From the NCBI GenBank assembly GCA_964570205.1, contig CAZMXI010000083.1, positions 1 to 20,715 of the forward strand: 20,715 bases of DNA, in the 5' to 3' direction. The position numbers and the translations under genes are program-made. Positions 7,133-15,138 of this stretch are shown piece after piece. The notes under the pieces were generated by a model. The model saw only the letters and a list, made by a program, of their open reading frames with translations, was not told where the DNA came from and ran no database searches. The first letter of the stretch is position 1; the number at the start of each line of letters is the position of its first letter. The DNA is from CAZMXI01 sp964570205. GTDB taxonomy: Bacteria > Planctomycetota > Phycisphaerae > Tepidisphaerales > Tepidisphaeraceae.

Positions 7133-8437
7133 TTACAGGCACCATGGGGCGCGCAAGGGCCGGGAGGCCATGCGGTGCGCTTCTTCATCATTGATGAAGC
7201 GCTCGGCCTTGGGGTCCCATTTGACGGAGCGGCCGAGGACCATGGCGATGTTGCCGAGGTGGCAGACGGTGGAGCTGCGATGGCCGACTTCGGCCTTGCA
7301 GATCGGGTCGCGGCGCGACTTGATGCAGTCGAAGAAGTTGGCCCAGTGGCTGCGGCTTTCGTAGAGGTGGATTTCGTTGGGTCCGATGGTGCTGGTGAGG
7401 AGAGAGGCCGGTTCGGCCTGGAGCTTGCCGCGATCGACGTAGACCCAGCCCTTCTCGCCTTCGAATCTCGTGCCGCTGCCGCCGGTGGCGCAAGTGAGCT
7501 TCGTGCCGTTTGCGTAGGTGCAGACGAAATGGACCTTGGTGGCGGTGTTGAACAGGCCAGAGGCGGGGAATTCGGAGCCGCGGCCGTCGATTTCGACCGG
7601 GCCGCTGTCATCCATGCCGAGGCCCCACTGGGCGATATCCAGGTGGTGCGCCCCCCAGTTGGTGACCTGGCCGCCGGAATAGTCGAGGATGAAGCGGAAG
7701 TTGTAGTGGCACCGGTCGCTGCAATAGGGCTCGTACGGCGCGGGGCCGAGCCACATGTTGTAGTCGAAATACGGGGGGATGGGCTCTTCCTTGTAAACCG
7801 GGGCGCTCTTGTTGTTGCCGGGGATGCCAACCTTGACGCTGTGGACCTTGCCGATGCGGCCGTTGCGGACCAGCTCGCAGGCGAAGCGGAAATTGTTGGC
7901 GGAGCGCTGCTGGCTGCCGGTCTGGAGGATTCGGCCGTAACGCCTGGCGGTGTCGGCGAGTATGCGGCCTTCCTGGATGGTGAGGGTCAGCGGTTTCTCG
8001 CAGTAGACATCCTTGCCGCTTTTCAGCGCTGCCAGCGACACCAGCGTATGCCAGTGGTCGGGGGTGGCGCACATGACGGCGTCGATGTCCTTACGCTGGA
8101 CGAGCTCGCGGAAGTCGTTGTAGGCGTCGCAGCCCTTGTAGGCGCCGGAGGCGGCATCGCGGGCGTAGATGGAGTTGGCGCGGTTTCGGCCGGCCTCGCG
8201 AATCTGTCCATCGACATCACAGACGGCCAATACCTGCACATCGCGGTTGCCCAGGAGGGTGCCGAGGTGGCCGCCGCCCATGTTCTTGATGCCGACGCAG
8301 CCGATGGTGAGGCGGTTGGAAGGCGCCGGCCGGTCGGCCGCGCCCCACGCGGAGGATGGAATGATGTAAGGCGCTGCCACAGCGCCGGCCGCCGCCTTCA
8401 AGAACAGGCGGCGGGAAGGACGATGCGTGTGAGACAT
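7133..8437 (-). CDS. Tat-exported Gfo/Idh/MocA-family oxidoreductase
   Basis: A 434-residue NAD(P)-dependent oxidoreductase. The N-terminus carries a twin-arginine signal (SRRLFLKAAAGAVAAP, from residue 8, with the Arg pair at 9-10), so the protein is probably exported folded with its cofactor. A Rossmann domain follows with the glycine-rich loop GCVGIKNMGGG (46-56), acidic CDVD at the end of strand 2, and the family's CEKPL motif (146-150) that holds the catalytic lysine. The C-terminal alpha/beta domain has NWGAHHLDIAQW (260-271), matching the GxHxxD active-site motif. Relatives oxidise or isomerise sugars, inositols and glycosides. ATG at 8437 is chosen because the Tat signal starts there and GGAG lies 8 nt upstream; the frame stays open further upstream but that part belongs to other sequence. 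First gene of the run leading to the HEAT and esterase genes. The sugar substrate cannot be read from the sequence. Confidence 0.9.
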   Translation of the reverse strand: MSHTHRPSRRLFLKAAAGAVAAPYIIPSSAWGAADRPAPSNRLTIGCVGIKNMGGGHLGTLLGNRDVQVLAVCDVDGQIREAGRNRANSIYARDAASGAYKGCDAYNDFRELVQRKDIDAVMCATPDHWHTLVSLAALKSGKDVYCEKPLTLTIQEGRILADTARRYGRILQTGSQQRSANNFRFACELVRNGRIGKVHSVKVGIPGNNKSAPVYKEEPIPPYFDYNMWLGPAPYEPYCSDRCHYNFRFILDYSGGQVTNWGAHHLDIAQWGLGMDDSGPVEIDGRGSEFPASGLFNTATKVHFVCTYANGTKLTCATGGSGTRFEGEKGWVYVDRGKLQAEPASLLTSTIGPNEIHLYESRSHWANFFDCIKSRRDPICKAEVGHRSSTVCHLGNIAMVLGRSVKWDPKAERFINDEEAHRMASRPLRAPWCL

Positions 8438-8537
8438 GGCATGAACTCCGTTGGCTGATTTCCCGACGAACGGACCGAGACGCTCTGCTGCTGCGCCATA
8501 CCAGTGGAAGGGGTTGGTGTTGTCAACAAGGGCAGCC

Positions 8538-8796
8538 CACGGCTCCAGGAAGTTGCGGCAGTCGCGGAAGAAAGGGGCAAAGCCGTTGGGAAAGCGGCCG
8601 TGCAGAAGATTCAGATCTTGTGCCAGCCACCTGGCCTGCTCAACGGCAAGCATGGCTCGACGGCCGCGATCTGTGCCGTAGACCTGGCGCGCAGACCGAG
8701 GGCTACAGGCTCGGTGCTTGCACCAAGGATGCCTTCGACCAGGACACGAATGGCCGCACCATCCACGTCGGATTCGCTGAAGATGGCGACCTTCAT
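8538..8796 (-). pseudogene. Remnant of the ATPase partner gene (Toprim-like or DUF4276-like), internal deletion plus frame change
   Basis: ATG at 8796 overlaps the ATPase stop in an ATGA junction, with translational coupling as in intact two-gene modules. The first about 38 residues look genuine (MKVAIFSESDVDGAA, then VLVEGILG, TEPVALGLRAR), with an acidic ESD turn after the first strand as in Toprim-like nucleases. At about 8684-8690 sense is lost in this frame, which runs to a stop at 8611. In another minus-strand frame, from the same point to about 8538, sense-looking sequence resumes: QVYGTDR, then AVEQARWLAQDLNLL and FPNGFAPFFRDCRNF. I read this as the N- and C-terminal ends of one gene joined out of frame after loss of the middle. 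The family assignment rests on memory of similar ATPase partners and is inference. The remaining stretch to 8438 holds only the ribosome binding site of the oxidoreductase gene. Confidence 0.5.
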
Positions 8797-9791
8797 GTGT
8801 TTGCGGGCGCGCCGCCCAGAATGCCGGTGTACCAGGCGTCTCCCAGATGGGTATCGCGCAGGATTTCATCGAGGTCAGGCAAGTCCGATAGCCGCCTGAA
8901 GCGGGCGGTGAGGCCGGTTTTTTCAGCAATGACGACCTCCTCCGGGTGATCGCGGAAGAGATCGACCATATACGGCGAGTGAGTGGTGGCGATGACCTGC
9001 ACGGGCGAACGGGATTCCCCGAAATCCTGGGGATAGCTCAGGCGATAGAGCGACTCCTGCACATCGCGAAGAAGCCGCGGGTGAATGCCGCGGTCCGGTT
9101 CTTCGAGGCAGATGATGGAAGGAGGTTGTGGCAGATAGGCCAGGGTCAGGAACGCAAGAGAAAGGAGCGTGCCTTGCGACAGCTCTGAGGCGGGAATGAC
9201 ATGCCGTCCTTCGCTGGTACGCAGGCCGAAGGCGCGCTGGCCGGACGCGGGCGTGTCAAACATGACGCGATCGTATTCCGGAAGCCAGCGGTGCAGTTCG
9301 ACATTCATCGCCTCAAACCGCTCGGGGTCACGATCGCGAAGCTGATCCATGACGGCGACGAGATTAATGCCGTTCGGATCCAGCTCGAGATTCGGTTGAA
9401 GCTGGACAGTCGAGCTCAGTGCCTGAGGGTCGAGGGAGTAATAGCGAATCCGCCCGAGCGTGTTCTGTACTTGCCTAATTCGCGCCGGGTCTGCCCTGTC
9501 ACTCTGAGGCGTGCACTGGACATGAGGACTCTTATTGGGCCTCCAGACGGCTCTTGTCAGAATATGGTCCTGATCCGCGCCCCAATGCGCGGTGACCTCC
9601 ACCTCGTCATTCGTTCCGGCGCTCTTGACCCGATCCCAGCCTTCACTCTTTGGGACAGCCAACGCCAATAGCCCCCGCAACGCCGTCGTCGTTCCGCTTC
9701 CGTTCGGTCCGACAATCAACGTGAACCAGCCCAGGGGCAGCGTGGCGTCTCTGAGGACCTTGTAGTTCTTGAAATGCACCGACTCGATCAT
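8793..9791 (-). CDS. AAA (SMC/RecF/OLD-like) ATPase with altered Walker A
   Basis: A 332-residue ATPase of the compact ABC/SMC-like group. MIESVHFKNYKVLRDATLPL is the usual opening, and ATG at 9791 is preceded by aaggga at good spacing, so the longer in-frame extension to 9881 is not used. The Walker A motif reads GPNGSGTTTAL: the lysine codon is ACG (Thr34, 9690-9692 on the plus strand) where GPNGSGKT or GKS is expected. Other motifs are intact: signature-like ASELSQGTLLSLAFL, Walker B ICLEEPDRGIHP, and switch histidine ATTHSPYMVD. Such ATPases pair with a small nuclease-like partner in modules of the OLD, PARIS and Gabija kind and often act in phage defence; here the next gene overlaps by ATGA but is broken. 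The missing lysine should weaken ATP hydrolysis. Whether the protein still works is unknown. Confidence 0.85.
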   Translation of the reverse strand: MIESVHFKNYKVLRDATLPLGWFTLIVGPNGSGTTTALRGLLALAVPKSEGWDRVKSAGTNDEVEVTAHWGADQDHILTRAVWRPNKSPHVQCTPQSDRADPARIRQVQNTLGRIRYYSLDPQALSSTVQLQPNLELDPNGINLVAVMDQLRDRDPERFEAMNVELHRWLPEYDRVMFDTPASGQRAFGLRTSEGRHVIPASELSQGTLLSLAFLTLAYLPQPPSIICLEEPDRGIHPRLLRDVQESLYRLSYPQDFGESRSPVQVIATTHSPYMVDLFRDHPEEVVIAEKTGLTARFRRLSDLPDLDEILRDTHLGDAWYTGILGGAPANT

Positions 9792-9939
9792 GGCTGTCCC
9801 TTCGGAGACTCCTCGGACTACATCGGCAATCCCGCCTCGGTGCGCGACTGTATGTGCCCGAGCGGCCAGTTCAGGGGTCAACAGGCCGTACCTGCGTCGG
9901 ATTAAGGATCATTCCCGGACCATGCCGGCAGTGCCAGCC

Positions 9940-12900
9940 TCACCACCCCACGCCGAAATCTTTGCCGTTCAGGACCTTGCCGGCGCCGAGTTTGAGCTTC
10001 AGGATGCCGTAGCGGGGCTTGATGCAGAAGCCATTGGGGGGGAGCACCACGACCAGCCTGTGGCGGCCGGGCAGGAGCTTCAGCTCGTAGGCGCCGTCAG
10101 CGGCGGTGGTGGCCACCTGTTCGCCGGCATCCAGCACGCCATCGTTGTCGAGGTCGTCGAAGACCTGCCAGTCGGACATCATGGGCTCGCCGAGGGTGAT
10201 CCTGCCGTTCCAGTCGCGGTCGAAGAAGATCCGGCCGGTGACGATCGCCCGTCGGGTGATGGCGAAGTTCCTGTCGGTGATGTAGCCGTCATCGGCGAGC
10301 GCGATGTCGCTGAAGGCCAGTCCCGTGGCGCTGGGACGATACTGCTTGGGCATCTTCAACCGGACCTGATGCTGCCCGGGCGGCACGTTGGCGAAGGCGT
10401 AGCGGCCCGCGGCATCCGTGACCGCCTTCGGCTCGCGCTTGTTGAACTTGCCATTGCGGTTGGTGTCGATGTAGACGGTTGCTTTGGCCAGTGACGGTTC
10501 GCCCACGTCCTGGAGGCCATCCTCGTCGGCATCATCGAAGACCATGCCCGAGATCGTGCCTGGTTGCGGCGTCACGCTGACGGAGCCTGACCATACCGGG
10601 TACTGTCCATCCTCATCGATGATGGTCACCGAAGCCGCGTAGTCTGCGTACTGCGGCGGATAGAGATGCGCCTGAACTCCGGTGGCGCTGAATGTCTCGA
10701 TCTGGCCGTCGCCCCAGTTCACGATGATGCCAGCGACCGCCTCGGCACCCGGATCGACAATGTCGCCCAGATCGAGCAGATATTGCTCGCCCGTCGCGAC
10801 CGAAGCCGGGGCAAGAACAGTCATCGTGGGAGGGACATTGGCGACCGAGACCTGCCGCACCGCCTCGGTGGCGCTGCCATCATCATCCCAGACCGTGACC
10901 TTGACGGAGCACAGGCCATCGTCATTCGGGGTAAAGGTGAAGGAACGGCCAGCGGCTTCAGCGATGATCTGCCCCTCGCGCACAACCTGCCACTGAAACG
11001 TGTGCGTATCGCCGGCAACATCGGTAACAACGATATTGAATGCCAGGGGACCGCCCTCGACCCCGCTGGTCGGCCCGGCCATGCCGACATAAGGCGCGAG
11101 GTTGGCGATACTGATTGTGGCCGTCACGATGCGGCTTTGCACATTCAGATCATCACGGGCCCGCAAGGCCACCGTCCGGGTGGCCGGGCCATCGATGGCG
11201 GCAGCCGAAAACACGGGACCATCGATGGATGCGTCAACGTCGAACGTCACGCCGTCATAGTCCAGATCCCACTCATACGCCGCGATGGTGCGACCGGGCC
11301 CGGCCGTTGCACTGCCGGCGAGCGTGATGCTGCCGCGCTCGGCCACGGAGTATGGTCCTCCGGCGCTGGCCTGTGGAGTCGCATCGGGCCCGGTGACCTG
11401 AACGCGGAACTTCTGCGTGCTATACACGGGAGGGTTGCCGATTCTGCTTGCCCGCACGGTCAACTGGTACTGCGCCGGCCCCTGCGATGCGCTTGGCGTC
11501 CACGTGAACAGGCCATCGGGCGAAATACTCGCGCCGGCCGGCGGGGATACGAGCGCAAATTCGACCGATCGCCCAGGGGCCGCGTAATCGTCGCACAGAA
11601 CGCGAAACGACAATTCGCTGAGTTCTTCAATCGTTCTGTCGCCAACGGGCTGGATGGCCGGCGGATCATTGTCGGTGATGGTGATGGTGTGCACGGCCGG
11701 CTCGGCGGGTGATCCATAGGGCGAAGGCAGCAGGGTCATCGTGATCGTCTCCTCCGGCTCATAGGCCGTGTCAGCGGCGATTTGAACGGCGTACTGCGCC
11801 GTGGTTGACCCGGCCGGGAACAGGATGAAATCCTCGGCGGAGTAGTCATCGCCCCTGTGCGCTGTGCCGCCCAGTTGAATGGGAATGCTCGCCTGGGCGT
11901 TCGGCGCATCGGAGAACTCGACGGTGATGGTCACAATCGTCGCCGCCTCAGCCACCGTCTGCGATGTCGAGATGAACGCAACGTGAACGCCCGCCTCGTA
12001 TACGCCCATGTCCACGATGGGGGCAACGCCGTCGCCCGTATCGGGGGCGCTGCCGAGGTCCATCAACCGCGGCCCGCCGGCCAGGTCGGTGGTGATCCAC
12101 GGCGGGACGTCGGCATTTCGGCCGGCATCCACGACCGCGGAACCGGCCTGCGGGCGCAGATTGCCGTAGTCATCGTCGGCGGTGCCCCAGCGGTTGTCGG
12201 GCCCGGCGCCGGGCTGGCGGACGAACAGGGGATCGGCATCGATGTTGCCCTGGCCGGCGTAGCCGCCCTGAACGTCGCTGAATCGAACGGTGGGCGTCGC
12301 ATCCTGTCCATAGCCCTGGATCTGGAACCCTGAGTTGGCCCAGGCGACGCAGTTGGCCAGCAAGAGCGATTGCGTGTGCGGCCAGCCATACATGAACGCA
12401 CCTCCGCCGACATTGCCGACAAGGGCGCAATTCATCAGGGTCATGCTGCCGCCGTCGTTATAGACGCCTCCGCCGGTGTTGCCGACGATGGGGCAATTGG
12501 CCAACGAGACCGATTTCCACATGCTGTAGACCCCGCCGCCATAGAGGGCAGCTCTGTTGCCGACGATACGGCAATCGGCGATCTGAGAACCATCGCCGAT
12601 GGAGAAGACCCCCCCGCCGTTGTGCGATGCGGCGTTGCGCTCGAGCGTGCAGCCGGCCAAGGCGGCGACAGCTTCGGTGGCGATATACACTCCAGCGCCG
12701 TCGCGGGCGAAGTTGGCGGTCAGATCGCAGCCCTCCAGACGAGGGCGGGCAGCGCCATCCATCAGCACAGCGCCGCCCCGGCCCTGCGTCGCGGTGTTGT
12801 CAGCGAACGTCGATCCAGCCACCGCGGGCGACCCGGCGCCGAAAAAGACAATCGCCCCGCCATCGAACGCCGAATTGGCGATGAATCCACACGCATCAAG

Positions 12901-13692
12901 CATCGGCGAGCACGCATTGAAGTACGCCGCCCCGCCGGCGCATTCGGCCTGAATGACGCCATACTGCGCGGCCGCATTGCCAACGAAGTCGCAGCGTGTC
13001 AGCGTGGGAGAGCCGGTGGCCGCATAGATGCCTCCGCCCCGCCTGGCCACATTGGTCTCGAAGACGCAGTCGGTCAGGGCAGGCGAGGCTGTGGCGATAG
13101 CCAGGCCCCCGCCGGCGTCGCAGGCGATGTTGTTGCTGAACGTGCAGTTGCGGACCGTGGGGCTGGCGTTCCTGATGAGCATCCCACCGCCGGTGACGTG
13201 GTCGGGCGAAGCGTCGGCATTGCCGCCGGTGATGACGAAGCCGTCGAGAATGCCCGTGGCATCGACTGCGGATGCCACGACGACGTGATAGCTGTTGTCC
13301 GAGTCATCGCCGGGGATCCCGATATCGCCGGAGAGGATCGAGCGGTAAGCCGCGGTGTCACGGGAATCCGGACTGGACTGGTTCGCGTTTCCGGCATATC
13401 CGCCTAAGACCTCGATGCCACTGCGAAGCTGGATGGAGATGGAACGGTTGTTGGTCGGCGTCGGCCGATAGGTGCCGCCGGCCACTCGAATGACATCTCC
13501 GGGTTGAGCGACGGACATCGCCGCCGGCAGGCTGCGGAAGGCGTGCTGCCACGATGTGCCGTCGTATGATGGGCCGGGAGCGTCGTCATCCACATAAACA
13601 GCCGACAGGAGTCGGCGTCTCTCCAGCGTTTCCAGTTCCGCGCGCGCTTGCGCTGTTCGTCCCGAATGCCCTCCACCTGGAATCTTGCGCAT
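9940..13692 (-). CDS. Giant secreted beta-helix / Calx-beta / PKD / SdrD-B-like surface protein
   Basis: A 1250-residue exported protein. LERRRLLSA (23-31) is the planctomycete LEPRRLLSA-type N-terminal motif. Residues about 32-565 form a right-handed parallel beta-helix (pectate-lyase-like), opening with VYVDDDAPG and containing repeated GGG-I/V-Y turns about every 22-25 residues. Then follow a Calx-beta domain (about 570-678, ending ITDNDPP), a cadherin-like domain (about 678-775), a PKD domain (GGPYSVAERG, from about 780), two more Ig/PKD-like modules (about 867-1040), and two SdrD-B-like repeats (from about 1044 and 1149) with calcium-loop-like DTNRNGKFNKRE, DRDWNGRITLGE and DLDNDGVLDAGE. 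No catalytic residues can be assigned, and there is no LPxTG, PEP-CTERM or membrane anchor at the C-terminus. Adhesion or polysaccharide binding is likely. GAGG lies 8 nt before ATG at 13692. It is transcribed alone, with a possible promoter at 13748-13776. Confidence 0.85.
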   Translation of the reverse strand: MRKIPGGGHSGRTAQARAELETLERRRLLSAVYVDDDAPGPSYDGTSWQHAFRSLPAAMSVAQPGDVIRVAGGTYRPTPTNNRSISIQLRSGIEVLGGYAGNANQSSPDSRDTAAYRSILSGDIGIPGDDSDNSYHVVVASAVDATGILDGFVITGGNADASPDHVTGGGMLIRNASPTVRNCTFSNNIACDAGGGLAIATASPALTDCVFETNVARRGGGIYAATGSPTLTRCDFVGNAAAQYGVIQAECAGGAAYFNACSPMLDACGFIANSAFDGGAIVFFGAGSPAVAGSTFADNTATQGRGGAVLMDGAARPRLEGCDLTANFARDGAGVYIATEAVAALAGCTLERNAASHNGGGVFSIGDGSQIADCRIVGNRAALYGGGVYSMWKSVSLANCPIVGNTGGGVYNDGGSMTLMNCALVGNVGGGAFMYGWPHTQSLLLANCVAWANSGFQIQGYGQDATPTVRFSDVQGGYAGQGNIDADPLFVRQPGAGPDNRWGTADDDYGNLRPQAGSAVVDAGRNADVPPWITTDLAGGPRLMDLGSAPDTGDGVAPIVDMGVYEAGVHVAFISTSQTVAEAATIVTITVEFSDAPNAQASIPIQLGGTAHRGDDYSAEDFILFPAGSTTAQYAVQIAADTAYEPEETITMTLLPSPYGSPAEPAVHTITITDNDPPAIQPVGDRTIEELSELSFRVLCDDYAAPGRSVEFALVSPPAGASISPDGLFTWTPSASQGPAQYQLTVRASRIGNPPVYSTQKFRVQVTGPDATPQASAGGPYSVAERGSITLAGSATAGPGRTIAAYEWDLDYDGVTFDVDASIDGPVFSAAAIDGPATRTVALRARDDLNVQSRIVTATISIANLAPYVGMAGPTSGVEGGPLAFNIVVTDVAGDTHTFQWQVVREGQIIAEAAGRSFTFTPNDDGLCSVKVTVWDDDGSATEAVRQVSVANVPPTMTVLAPASVATGEQYLLDLGDIVDPGAEAVAGIIVNWGDGQIETFSATGVQAHLYPPQYADYAASVTIIDEDGQYPVWSGSVSVTPQPGTISGMVFDDADEDGLQDVGEPSLAKATVYIDTNRNGKFNKREPKAVTDAAGRYAFANVPPGQHQVRLKMPKQYRPSATGLAFSDIALADDGYITDRNFAITRRAIVTGRIFFDRDWNGRITLGEPMMSDWQVFDDLDNDGVLDAGEQVATTAADGAYELKLLPGRHRLVVVLPPNGFCIKPRYGILKLKLGAGKVLNGKDFGVGW

Positions 13693-13747
13693 GACCGGAC
13701 CTCAGCCTCGACCACGCCCCCTAAAGTCGAGCCACACCACTCCGCCG

Positions 13748-13776
13748 AATATACGCATCGAGTTGCCTGACAACAA
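13748..13776 (-). promoter_or_regulatory. Candidate sigma-70-like promoter for the beta-helix gene
   Basis: On the minus strand, TTGTTG (13771-13776) and TATATT (13748-13753) are separated by exactly 17 bases, and the -10 matches the consensus at 5 of 6 positions. The -35 match is weak. The site lies 56 bases before the start codon and just after the candidate trmB terminator, which is the expected place. Planctomycete promoters are poorly defined, so this is only a candidate. Confidence 0.3.
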
Positions 13777-13778
13777 TC

Positions 13779-13813
13779 AAAAAGGATGGCCGGATGGCAA
13801 ATCGGGCCCGGCC
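13779..13813 (-). terminator. Candidate intrinsic terminator after trmB
   Basis: Read on the minus strand, a 6-bp GC stem (13808-13813 with 13788-13793) with a 14-base loop is followed after 4 bases by five T (13779-13783). It lies 64 bases downstream of the trmB stop and directly before the candidate promoter of the next gene. The loop is long and the stem short, so strength is doubtful. Confidence 0.4.
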
Positions 13814-13877
13814 TGGGCAGGGGGAGCGTCAGCGGATGCCGACGCGGCGGCATGCCCGAGCCACGGGGGCCGGAGGC

Positions 13878-14501
13878 TCAGGCGGGCTTCACCGCCGCCA
13901 GGGCGTGGAACGGGCGGCCTTCGCGGACATACTTACGCTCGAAATTCGTGCCGACGAACTCGCCCTGGGCGGCCGAGCCGGGCCGGTTGTAGTCCACGAC
14001 CTGAAGGGGCGACCGGCGCACCAGATCGTCGATCTGCTGGAAGTACTCCTGGTGGTCGGTAACCACCTGCAATCGTCCGGCCGGCCTGATGATGCCCATC
14101 AGCAGGGGCATGTTCTTCTCCTGGACCAGGCGTCGCTTATGGTGGCGTTTCTTGGGCCAGGGGTCCGGGAAGTAGATGTGCAGCACGTCGACGCTGGCGG
14201 GCGGGACAAACTCGGTGAGAAAGTACACCGCCTCGGCCCGGACGGTGCGGGCGTTGAGACAGTGATTGCGGCGGAGTCGGTCGCTGGCATAGCGCCAGAA
14301 CCAGCTCGCGTACTCGATGCCGAAGAAGTTGACGTCGGGGCGGGCGCGGGCCTGCTCGGTGAGGAAGGTGCCCTTGCCCATGCCGATCTCGAGCTCGACG
14401 GGATGGTCGTTGCCAAAGAGCTGGCCCCAATCGATGGGGCGGGGCAGCGCCTCGACGTCCAGCCCGACCGGCTCGACAATCAGATTACGGTTCGTCTGCA
14501 T
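13878..14501 (-). CDS. trmB: tRNA (guanine-46-N7)-methyltransferase
   Basis: A 207-residue class I SAM-dependent methyltransferase that makes m7G at position 46 in the variable loop of tRNA. ELEIGMGKG (36-44) is the SAM-binding motif I, GIEYA (61-65) the acidic motif II, IYFPDPWPKKRHHKRR (109-124) the diagnostic TrmB tRNA/catalytic segment, and GTNFERKY (184-191) the C-terminal family motif. The length is the family norm, and everything expected is present, so it should be active. There is no clear Shine-Dalgarno sequence before ATG at 14501. The gene stands between the unknown gene upstream (55 bp away, same strand) and the giant surface protein downstream, so it may be co-transcribed with the former. 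It is a housekeeping gene without a functional link to the sugar genes. Confidence 0.95.
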   Translation of the reverse strand: MQTNRNLIVEPVGLDVEALPRPIDWGQLFGNDHPVELEIGMGKGTFLTEQARARPDVNFFGIEYASWFWRYASDRLRRNHCLNARTVRAEAVYFLTEFVPPASVDVLHIYFPDPWPKKRHHKRRLVQEKNMPLLMGIIRPAGRLQVVTDHQEYFQQIDDLVRRSPLQVVDYNRPGSAAQGEFVGTNFERKYVREGRPFHALAAVKPA

Positions 14502-14555
14502 GGGCGCATGATAGTCGGCGGCGTGCCCGCCCGCACCTGCGCCACAGACTGCGGG

Positions 14556-15074
14556 CTATTCATCATCCCCCGCGTCCTCTTCCTCGCTCACCGGCTTGGC
14601 GCGGCGCGTCGGCGGCTTGCGACCGCGTGTGAGCTGGGTGGTGGCAAGCCAGAAATCCCGCGATGAGAGGTCCTTGCTTATCGACGAGTTGAATTCCTTG
14701 TGGGCGGCGTCGAATTCGCTGCTATAGGGCGTCAGCTTGCCTGAGTGACCGTGCTTGCGGATGACGGTCTTGAGCGTCGTCATCTGCTGCGCATCGAGCG
14801 GAATGGGCTCGGGGTCAACCGTCTTGCAGGTACTGCTGCGCACGTACTTCATCAGCGCGGTATAGACCTGCTCGGGCTCGGCGTTCTTGAACGCCCGATC
14901 CTGGAAGTCCTGGCAGAGGCGATCAAACGCCTCGGTATAGGGCAACTGGTCGCGCGGCACACCGGCGGCGTCGTACAACTCCTGCAGATGCTCTTGCTCG
15001 ATCGCGTTCAACTTTAGACCCAGACGCATGCGGCGCTCCTTTGCGGCACGGACCGTCGAAATAGCTTCACTCAT
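14556..15074 (-). CDS. Conserved-looking hypothetical protein with charged tail
   Basis: A 172-residue protein that I do not recognise. It is predicted soluble and mostly helical: an N-terminal helix-rich part (RLGLKLNAIEQEHLQELYDAAG, split around residue 30), a middle with HGHSGKLTPYSSEFDAAHKEF, then a basic stretch (TRGRKPPTRRAKP) and an acidic C-terminal tail (SEEEDAGDDE). There is no signal peptide, membrane segment or known catalytic motif. The start at 15074 was chosen because the product then begins with MSEAIS and leaves a 64-bp divergent spacer before the DNA glycosylase; a clear Shine-Dalgarno site is absent and the frame is open further upstream. The basic/acidic tail hints at nucleic acid or protein binding, but this is a guess. 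It precedes trmB by 54 bp on the same strand. Confidence 0.7.
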   Translation of the reverse strand: MSEAISTVRAAKERRMRLGLKLNAIEQEHLQELYDAAGVPRDQLPYTEAFDRLCQDFQDRAFKNAEPEQVYTALMKYVRSSTCKTVDPEPIPLDAQQMTTLKTVIRKHGHSGKLTPYSSEFDAAHKEFNSSISKDLSSRDFWLATTQLTRGRKPPTRRAKPVSEEEDAGDDE

Positions 15075-15138
15075 ATTGTAGAGTGCCGAGCTCACAACGC
15101 CAATCAGGCATGTGGTTAATCCGCGCGGATATGACAGG

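Noticed and set aside
2922..8458. Long plus-strand open frames (2922-4970, 4974-7097, 7034-8458) opposite the three minus-strand genes
   Set aside because: They are Gly/Ala/Glu-rich with no family motif, and each is the antisense shadow of a gene with a signal peptide, ribosome binding site and known domains.
8504..8899. Plus-strand open frame across the ATPase end and partner remnant
   Set aside because: No ribosome binding site or recognisable sequence; it crosses the well-supported minus-strand ATPase C-terminus.
12100..13400. Possible CRISPR-like or tandem DNA repeat in the beta-helix coding region
   Set aside because: The periodicity is at protein level (GGG turns every 22-25 residues); the DNA units are not identical and no spacers or cas genes are present.
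10666..13407. Plus-strand open frames inside the beta-helix gene that look like Asp/Arg-rich proteins
   Set aside because: They are antisense readings of repetitive beta-helix and PKD codons and contain no domain of their own.
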